A stretch of 64,000 nt of DNA, taken from Nocardioides luteus. Lineage in GTDB: Bacteria; Actinomycetota; Actinomycetes; Propionibacteriales; Nocardioidaceae. Shown here piece by piece: positions 58,672 to 64,000 of the stretch. The DNA lies in assembly GCF_014648595.1 (NCBI RefSeq), contig NZ_BMRK01000012.1, positions 1 through 64,000 on the forward strand, in the 5' to 3' direction. The notes beneath the pieces are model-generated. The model made no database searches, had not been told where the DNA came from, and was given only the letters and a program-made list of their open reading frames with translations. Positions within the stretch are counted from its first letter, which is position 1. Each line of letters starts with the position of its first letter. The translations under genes were made by a program, and so were the position numbers.

Positions 58672-60172
58672 GTTCTGAACATACGCGCTGCCGAGGGCTC
58701 GTGCTGGTGGCTCGCCGAGCCACCAGGCAGACCGCGACCACACCGCACGCGATCCCTACGGCGACCACGAGCTCGGCGGTGCCGGTGTCGGCGCCCGGCA
58801 GCCGGCCCTTGTAGGTCGCCGAGGTGACGAACCAGCCGAGGATCAGCAGCGCGTAGGCGCCCAGCGCGAGCGAGATCGCGGCCGCCGCCAGGGTGTCTCG
58901 GATTCCACGCGACCTGGCCGGGATCAGGTCGACGACCGCCATGACACCGATCGCGAGCAGCGAGGCGAGCAGCGGCATGAGCGGCATCAGGTAGCGGTCG
59001 TTCGGGTTGCCGCCGCCCGCGAGGAAGCCGACCAGGTTCACCAGGACGAGGGCCGCATGCACCGCGAGCAGCAGCCATCCGGCCGCTGACCAGCGCCTGT
59101 CGGCCGGTCGGGCCCGGTGACGGACGAGCAGCACGAGCAGCCCGACCCCGGCGACGAGGGCGAGCAGATCGGCGCCGGCGGCGTACCCCTCCGCGAGCAG
59201 CGGCGCCCACAGGCGCTCGTACCAGTCCACCCAGAGCCCCCCGTCCGTCACGACCTGCCACCACGTGCCGGTCGGTTGCCGGTCGAACTTCTCCAGCAGT
59301 GCACCGCTGGCGGTCGGGTCGCCGTAGAGGGCGATGTTGCGCAGGTAGAACCAGCCGGTGGCGATCCCCGGTACGCCGGTCGCCACGGCAGCGGCGGCCA
59401 CTGCGCGGAACACACCCCGGCGGGACCGGTCCGCCACCAGCAGAGCCACCGCGATCGCCGCGCCGCACAGGACCACGGTCAGCACCCCCGGCGCCTTCGC
59501 CCCCGCCGCGGCGGTCCCGGCCAGCGCGACCAGCGCCAGCCGTCTCGGGGTCAGGCCGTGGTCGAGGATCCTGATCGTGGCCAGCAGGGTCAGCGACGAC
59601 GCCCCCACGGCGACCCCGTCGTTGGCGATGTGTCCCCCTGCGGCCACCAGCACCGCGCACGAGGCACTGATCGCGGTCGCCAGGAACGCGGTCAGCGGCC
59701 GCCGGGTGATCTGGAAGGCGATCAGACCGACCAGGAGCACGCACAGCGCGGACCCGAGAGCGTTGACCAGCCGCATCCCGACGATCATCACCGTAGGCGC
59801 GTCGAGCGCGTCGGCCGCGGCCACGAACGGAAGCGACAGCAGGTAGTAGAGCGGCGGGTGGTTGGCCGTCCAGATGTGCCGGTGCGGCTCGTCCACCATC
59901 GTCTCCCGCCCCTCGACGACGAGCGGGTACCGCTCCGCGTCCGTCGTCACCGGGGTGTCGATCGTCGGCAGCTCGCCCTGCGACAGCTCGACCGCATAGC
60001 CGGCGTTGGGTCCCTCGTCGCGGGTCTGATACTGGAACGAGCGGGTCAGCGCGACGTAGCTGCTCAGGCTCAGCGCGAAGAGTGCGACCAGCACCATCGC
60101 GGCCAGGAATCGCTTCGGGAGATGCACCGCTGCACGGTCCTGCGTCCGATCCTCGAGCGGGAAACGGAGCAT
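58646..60172 (-). CDS. GT39-like GT-C membrane glycosyltransferase
   Basis: 508 residues from Met 60172; the longer frame to 60331 is Arg/Glu-rich without support. About 11 membrane segments. TRDEGPNAGYAVELSQG supplies the first-loop Asp-Glu pair and IWTANHPPLYYLLSLPFV follows, the same pattern as the 47576 gene. GWFYLRNIALYGDP and GNPNDRYLMPLMPLL are typical of family 39-type mannosyl/arabinosyl transferases. It overlaps the start of the next gene by 26 bp. Confidence 0.78.
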   Translation of the reverse strand: MLRFPLEDRTQDRAAVHLPKRFLAAMVLVALFALSLSSYVALTRSFQYQTRDEGPNAGYAVELSQGELPTIDTPVTTDAERYPLVVEGRETMVDEPHRHIWTANHPPLYYLLSLPFVAAADALDAPTVMIVGMRLVNALGSALCVLLVGLIAFQITRRPLTAFLATAISASCAVLVAAGGHIANDGVAVGASSLTLLATIRILDHGLTPRRLALVALAGTAAAGAKAPGVLTVVLCGAAIAVALLVADRSRRGVFRAVAAAAVATGVPGIATGWFYLRNIALYGDPTASGALLEKFDRQPTGTWWQVVTDGGLWVDWYERLWAPLLAEGYAAGADLLALVAGVGLLVLLVRHRARPADRRWSAAGWLLLAVHAALVLVNLVGFLAGGGNPNDRYLMPLMPLLASLLAIGVMAVVDLIPARSRGIRDTLAAAAISLALGAYALLILGWFVTSATYKGRLPGADTGTAELVVAVGIACGVVAVCLVARRATSTSPRQRVCSEHARRGSDR

Positions 60173-60336
60173 TCGCGACCTTCGGGTAGGACTGCGGGGC
60201 GGACGTGAGCCTATGTCAGCTTCGGCGGTGGGTTGCTGCTCCTGGGGTCTGGTTCGGCGTGTTCTTCGTTCCTCGCCTGCTTCGGTGGCTTTTCTCTGTG
60301 GCTGGTGTGGGCCGCCGATCCCAAGACCCACCTACC

Positions 60337-62076
60337 TCACCGCGAAGGGGACATCTCCCCGCCCCGCACCGTCAGATCACGCCGCTCGACGTCACCACGA
60401 GACTTGTGAGTCCAGATCGTGACCGTGGTGGCGTGCTTCTCGATCCGTACGACCGAGCAGGGGACGTAGTTGCTGTGGATGGCGTCGGTGAGCCAGGGCT
60501 GCGGGGTGTGCAGCGGCATGGTCTCGACGATGACCGGGATCGAGCCGTCCTCGAGCTGTGGGACGAGGACGTCCTCGTACTGCGCGAAGTCGTAGTGGAA
60601 GAGGTAGTAGGGCGTCGGGTTGGTCAGCTCGAGGGTGTCGTAGAGCTCGAGGTAGTTGGGCATCACCAGAGCCTCGCGGGTGCCGCCGCTGCAGCGTTCG
60701 TACTCGGGGCCGGCCCAGCGGGCGATCGAGTCGGTGACGACGAACGACTTCGCATCGCGATCCATGTCGTCGAGGTGGTCGACGGAGGCGAGTGCGGGTA
60801 CGCAGCCAAGCACGACCAGCGCCCCCGCCGAGACCGCGGCGACCGCACCGCGCAGCACCGTGGCGCCGACGGTGGCACCGGCGACCGCCAGGGCCACGAG
60901 GAGTACGCCGCCGAGCATGCTCTGCAGTCCGAAGCCGATCCAGAGGGTGGCGACCGCCCAGGCCGCGCCGGCCGCGGCTAGGGGTAGCGCGATGAGCGAC
61001 CGTGTTGGTTTCGACACGGACTCGCTCGTCCCTCGCGAGTCCGGCTCAACCGACGAAGAGCGATACATCTCCCCCACTGCGAGCACCACAGCCAGGAGCA
61101 CCAGCGCCGACACCGTAGTCGTGTGCGGGTTGTCCACCCGCCGGATCGGCACGACCACGAGCACCAGCCCGGCCAGCGCGACCAGCCGGGTGGAGTCGGA
61201 GACCCGCTGCCACACCAGCGGCACGAACGGCAGCAGCAGCACGAACGGGTAGAGCGCCAGGATGAAGAAGCGGCCCGACTCGGTGGGCAGGTCGAAGAAG
61301 TTCCACACGGCGTACTGCGCGCCCTCGTGGGTCTCGGCCTGGCCGAGGATCACCTGCCGGTTGAAGTCGGCGAAGGAGAGCCCCCACAGCAGCTTGTAGG
61401 CCGTCGCCTCGACCACCAGCCCGAGCACGAACCCGCCGGCCAGCTGGACGCAGTGGACGAGCCTGGTGCGCAGCGTGACGGAGCGCCGCGCGACGAGCTC
61501 GAAGAGACCCGAGGCGCCGGTGAGGAGCACGGCCAGCTCGACGTACTGCCAGAAGACCAGCGCGGGCAGGAGCACGCGGGCGGCCGCTGCCAGGCGCGGG
61601 CGCGACTCGACCGGACCGGCCGGCAGCAGGACGAAGACCCAGAGCAGACAGACGGTGTACTTGATGTGCAGCGGGGTGGCGAGCAGCAGCACGCCGAGCG
61701 CCAGCGCGACCATCACCGCCGGGTGCAGCCGCAGGCGCAGCCCGATCGCGGCGGCGAGGACCGCGCCGAGGCCGGCGCCGAGGAGGCGGCCCCAGAGGAA
61801 GTACCAGATCGTCGGGCTGCCGCCGGCGACGGTGTAAAGGATCGCGTTGAGCCAGAACGAGCCGGCGTTCCAGCCGTGCTCGAAGTCGACCAGCGGGATC
61901 GCGCCGCGGGCGGTGATCTCGGCGAGGTGGTACTGGGCGCCGAAGTCCTGGGTCAGGAAGGTGCCGTTCTGGGCGCCGACCGAGTAGGCCGACCAGACCA
62001 GCGCGAGCACGCAGACCCCGAGGAAGGTCGCCCAGCGTACGGTGCCGACAGGCTCGTTCGATTCGTTCCGTTGCAC
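60337..62076 (-). CDS. GT-C-like membrane protein, paralog B, carrying a repeat-derived insert
   Basis: 579 residues from a GTG at 62076. Shares DFGAQYHLAEITARG, VPLVDFEHGWNAGSFW (one Ile/Val aside), NRQVILGQ, VPIRR and YYLFHYDFAQYEDVL with the 56917 gene. Between MYRSS and SLIALPLAAAG it contains SVEPDSRGTSESVSKPTRS, encoded by the 53-bp dispersed element at 61001-61053; paralog A has a shorter sequence here. The insert falls in a loop between membrane segments, so activity may be kept. Role presumed lipid-linked glycan transfer. Confidence 0.75.
   Translation of the reverse strand: MQRNESNEPVGTVRWATFLGVCVLALVWSAYSVGAQNGTFLTQDFGAQYHLAEITARGAIPLVDFEHGWNAGSFWLNAILYTVAGGSPTIWYFLWGRLLGAGLGAVLAAAIGLRLRLHPAVMVALALGVLLLATPLHIKYTVCLLWVFVLLPAGPVESRPRLAAAARVLLPALVFWQYVELAVLLTGASGLFELVARRSVTLRTRLVHCVQLAGGFVLGLVVEATAYKLLWGLSFADFNRQVILGQAETHEGAQYAVWNFFDLPTESGRFFILALYPFVLLLPFVPLVWQRVSDSTRLVALAGLVLVVVPIRRVDNPHTTTVSALVLLAVVLAVGEMYRSSSVEPDSRGTSESVSKPTRSLIALPLAAAGAAWAVATLWIGFGLQSMLGGVLLVALAVAGATVGATVLRGAVAAVSAGALVVLGCVPALASVDHLDDMDRDAKSFVVTDSIARWAGPEYERCSGGTREALVMPNYLELYDTLELTNPTPYYLFHYDFAQYEDVLVPQLEDGSIPVIVETMPLHTPQPWLTDAIHSNYVPCSVVRIEKHATTVTIWTHKSRGDVERRDLTVRGGEMSPSR
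61001..61053. repeat. 53-bp dispersed palindromic element inside a GT-C gene
   Basis: Begins CGTGTTGGTTTCGACACG and ends CGGCTCAACCGA. Inner arms CGGACTCG and CGAGTCCG form a perfect stem. Compared with the copy at 5823-5875 the stem has two base-pair changes (G-C to A-T and T-A to C-G), both compensated. Confidence 0.8.
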
Positions 62077-62090
62077 TGCTGCCGTGGACC

Positions 62091-62819
62091 TCAGCCCTTG
62101 GTCAGGACCGAGGTGCGCTCCGGGTAGGGCAGCGTCGGGGTGAGGCCGGCGTGGATGGTCTCCTTCAGCCCGGAGGCGGCGATCGCCTCGACGTAGCGCT
62201 TACGACGGCTGTTGTCGAAGACGATGATCCCGCCCGGAGCGAGCCGGTCCTTGGCCTTCTCCAGGCACGCCTCACGCGCACGCCCGTCGATCACCACGAG
62301 ATCGAACTCGCCGTCGATGTCGTCGATCGAGTTCACGTACGCCGCGAAGTCGAGCCCCGCGTGGCCCTCCTTCTGGGAGCCGATGACGGGTGCGTCGCTC
62401 GAGGTCGGCGCGATCACCCGCAGCGAGATCTTCTCCTCACCGGCGAGCTCGGTCTGCATCATCTCCCCGAAACCCGTGTGGTGCTCGACGGAGTGGATCT
62501 CGTCAGCACGGCGCGAGAGCCAGACGGTGGAGGCGCCCGAGCCGTACTCGTAGACCCGGATGGGGTGCTCGCGCTCGGCCAGCCAGGCGTCGACGGCGGC
62601 GATCGCGTCGTAGGTCCACCACGGCACGTCCAGCTTCGCCATCGCCAGGGAGTCGTAGACCTTGGTGAGCGAGTGGGTCCAGTGGCGCCAGCGCTGCTCG
62701 ACCGGCGGGGCGACCTCCTTGGCCAACCCGGTCCGGGTCAGGCCCCGGCCGACGGCCTTGAGCGAGGCGGCGTAGGACTGCTTGGCCAACGAGAGCGGGG
62801 AACGGCCTGAGGTGGACAT
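62091..62819 (-). CDS. Class I SAM-dependent methyltransferase-like protein
   Basis: 242 residues from Met 62819 with GGAG five bases before. Motif I IRVYEYGSGASTVWLS near 87-102, FDLVVIDGRAREACLEKAKDRLAPGG near 170-195. The GSGxSTxWL form is that of methyltransferases next to surface-glycan genes. The first 60 residues are basic and helical. Acceptor unknown; it is the first gene of the DUF177-coaD glycan island on the minus strand. Confidence 0.75.
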   Translation of the reverse strand: MSTSGRSPLSLAKQSYAASLKAVGRGLTRTGLAKEVAPPVEQRWRHWTHSLTKVYDSLAMAKLDVPWWTYDAIAAVDAWLAEREHPIRVYEYGSGASTVWLSRRADEIHSVEHHTGFGEMMQTELAGEEKISLRVIAPTSSDAPVIGSQKEGHAGLDFAAYVNSIDDIDGEFDLVVIDGRAREACLEKAKDRLAPGGIIVFDNSRRKRYVEAIAASGLKETIHAGLTPTLPYPERTSVLTKG

Positions 62820-62876
62820 TGGTCTCCAGGGAGGTGTGTCGGGGGCACGTGGAACGATACCGGCGAACAGTGCTCG

Positions 62877-63368
62877 TTACTCGGAACGTTCTGCCAAACG
62901 CTTGGTGAGTCGGGCAAGAACATCCGGCGGCAGGAAAGCCGACACATCCCCACCGAAATGGGCCATCTCCTTGATCAGCGAGGACGAGACCGCCGCCCAC
63001 CGCGGGTCGTTGAGCAGGAAGACGGTCTCGACGCCGGTCATGTGGGCGTTCATCTGCGCCATCGGCGCCTCGTACTCCAGGTCGGGAGCACCGCGGAGGC
63101 CCTTCACGATCGCCTGGGCCTCGATCTCGGCGCAGAAGTCGGTGACCAGGCCGGTGAAGCCCTGGACGCGTACGTTGCCCAGCGGGGCGGTGATCCCTGT
63201 CAGCATCTCCATCCGCTCCTCGGCGGTGAAGAGCCGCTTCGACTTCGATGGGTTGACGCCGACGGCGACGACGACCTCGTCGAACATCGCCGAGGCACGG
63301 GTGAAGATGTCGAGGTGGCCGTAGGTGGGCGGGTCGAACGACCCGGGGCACACCGCGCGACGCGTCAT
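62877..63368 (-). CDS. coaD: Phosphopantetheine adenylyltransferase
   Basis: 163 residues. Transfers AMP to 4'-phosphopantetheine in coenzyme A synthesis. CPGSFDPPTYGHLD (7-20) with the TxGH nucleotide site at 15-18, KGLRGAPDLEYE, and VSSSLIKE (127-134) are all intact. The longer frame through the upstream gene is spurious. 35 bp after rsmD, as usual in actinobacteria. Confidence 0.95.
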   Translation of the reverse strand: MTRRAVCPGSFDPPTYGHLDIFTRASAMFDEVVVAVGVNPSKSKRLFTAEERMEMLTGITAPLGNVRVQGFTGLVTDFCAEIEAQAIVKGLRGAPDLEYEAPMAQMNAHMTGVETVFLLNDPRWAAVSSSLIKEMAHFGGDVSAFLPPDVLARLTKRLAERSE

Positions 63369-63403
63369 CAGCTGTTCTCCTTCAGATGGTTCGGTGCCTG
63401 CTC

Positions 63404-63967
63404 TCAGTCCGGCGCGTGGCCGTACCAGAGCGTGGTCTCGCCGTACTTCTTCGACTTCTGGTCGGTGAAGCCCTCGGGCCAGACGGGCTCGGGGCTGCGC
63501 GCGGACCGCTCCACGACGACCAGCGCGCCCGGCACCAGCCAGCCGTGCTTGACCAGCAGCGCGATGTCCTCGGAGACCGCGTCGTCCGAGAGCGGGTAGG
63601 GCGGGTCGAGGAAGACCATGTCGTAGGGCGCCGCGGGCGCGGTCACCAGGGTGCTCGCCACGCTCGCCGCGATCACGTCGGCCCGTGGGAAGCCGAGCTC
63701 TTTCGCGTTGGAGCGGATCACCCCGGCCGTACGCCGGTCCGACTCGACCAGGGTCACGACCCCGGCGCCGCGCGACCATGCCTCCAGGCCGACCGCGCCG
63801 GTGCCGGCGTAGAGATCGAGGAAGCGCAGACCAGACAGGGAGCCGTAGGACGACTCGATCGCAGAGAAGAGCGCTTCGCGGACCCGGTCGGTGGTGGGAC
63901 GCGTCCGCACGCCCTTGGGAGCGAGTAGACGCCGCCCTCCTGCGACGCCTCCGATGATCCGAGTCAT
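63404..63967 (-). CDS. rsmD: 16S rRNA guanine(966)-N2 methyltransferase
   Basis: 187 residues, complete in the window. Motif I FLDLYAGTGAVGLEA (49-63) and the catalytic DPPY (121-124) are clear, and the opening RIIGGVAGGRRLLAPKGVRTRPTTDR is characteristic. Modifies G966 of 16S rRNA late in small-subunit assembly. First gene of the split housekeeping block. Confidence 0.94.
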   Translation of the reverse strand: MTRIIGGVAGGRRLLAPKGVRTRPTTDRVREALFSAIESSYGSLSGLRFLDLYAGTGAVGLEAWSRGAGVVTLVESDRRTAGVIRSNAKELGFPRADVIAASVASTLVTAPAAPYDMVFLDPPYPLSDDAVSEDIALLVKHGWLVPGALVVVERSARSPEPVWPEGFTDQKSKKYGETTLWYGHAPD

Positions 63968-64000
63968 TCGAGTACCTTAGGACTTCTCCAGATATTCCGC

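Overview
The window is about 70% G+C and looks like a chromosomal segment of an actinobacterium, most likely Nocardioidaceae (a Nocardioides-like genus). The grounds are very high GC with frequent GTG/TTG starts, a mycothiol-type DinB-fold (maleylpyruvate isomerase) gene, GlxR/CRP-like sites, and the actinobacterial housekeeping order rsmD-coaD-DUF177-rpmF-rnc-mutM-smc-ftsY. The genus is an inference. I see no rRNA, tRNA, CRISPR array, IS element or prophage.

0-3.7 kb: a five-unit 32-bp repeat at the left edge, then two divergent glycan genes (GT2; RgpF-like/methyltransferase fusion).

3.8-23.8 kb: a long leftward gene train. Read from its promoter it is: ROK regulator, ribose-type ABC importer (ATPase, permease, lipoprotein), Gfo/Idh oxidoreductase, secreted ThuA-domain protein, inositol-3-phosphate synthase, EboC (UbiA-like), TIM barrel, EboA, EboB (TatD-like), EboE (TIM barrel), EboF (phosphodiesterase-like), TIM barrel, Tat-exported TIM barrel. 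Most junctions are 1-4 nt overlaps. This is an ebo cluster in which an inositol-phosphate synthase stands where other lineages carry the dehydroquinate-synthase-like EboD, joined to a sugar importer and a possible keto-sugar set (Gfo/Idh, ThuA, TIM barrels). Upstream lie a secreted PQQ-type sugar dehydrogenase with a PKD domain and a second ROK regulator. CRP/GlxR-like palindromes sit before both the importer operon and the dehydrogenase. I regard this as the most interesting system in the window.

23.8-64 kb: the conserved block rsmD, coaD, DUF177, rpmF, rnc, mutM, smc, ftsY is all on the minus strand but is split by three islands of surface-glycan genes: between ftsY and smc (25.5-31.6 kb), between smc and mutM (38-44.7 kb), and between DUF177 and coaD (47.6-62.8 kb). 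The islands hold GT2, GT4, GT8 and GT-C glycosyltransferases, two LPG-synthase-TM/flippase-like proteins, a YfhO-like protein, several methyltransferases and a 1403-residue HAD-GT4-GT-A fusion. Together they suggest a lipid-linked, secreted and methylated cell-surface polysaccharide.

Non-coding structure is rich: a dispersed 53-bp palindromic element with compensatory base changes that also occurs inside coding frames (a mutM insert, a GT-C gene, the end of eboF), tandem 109-nt hairpin units between convergent genes, a perfect 58-bp palindrome beside ftsY, and candidate leaderless promoters before glycan genes. Two genes are anomalous: rnc has no ATG/GTG/TTG start that retains its catalytic signature, and a maleylpyruvate-isomerase-family gene carries an apparent one-base frameshift at a hairpin.
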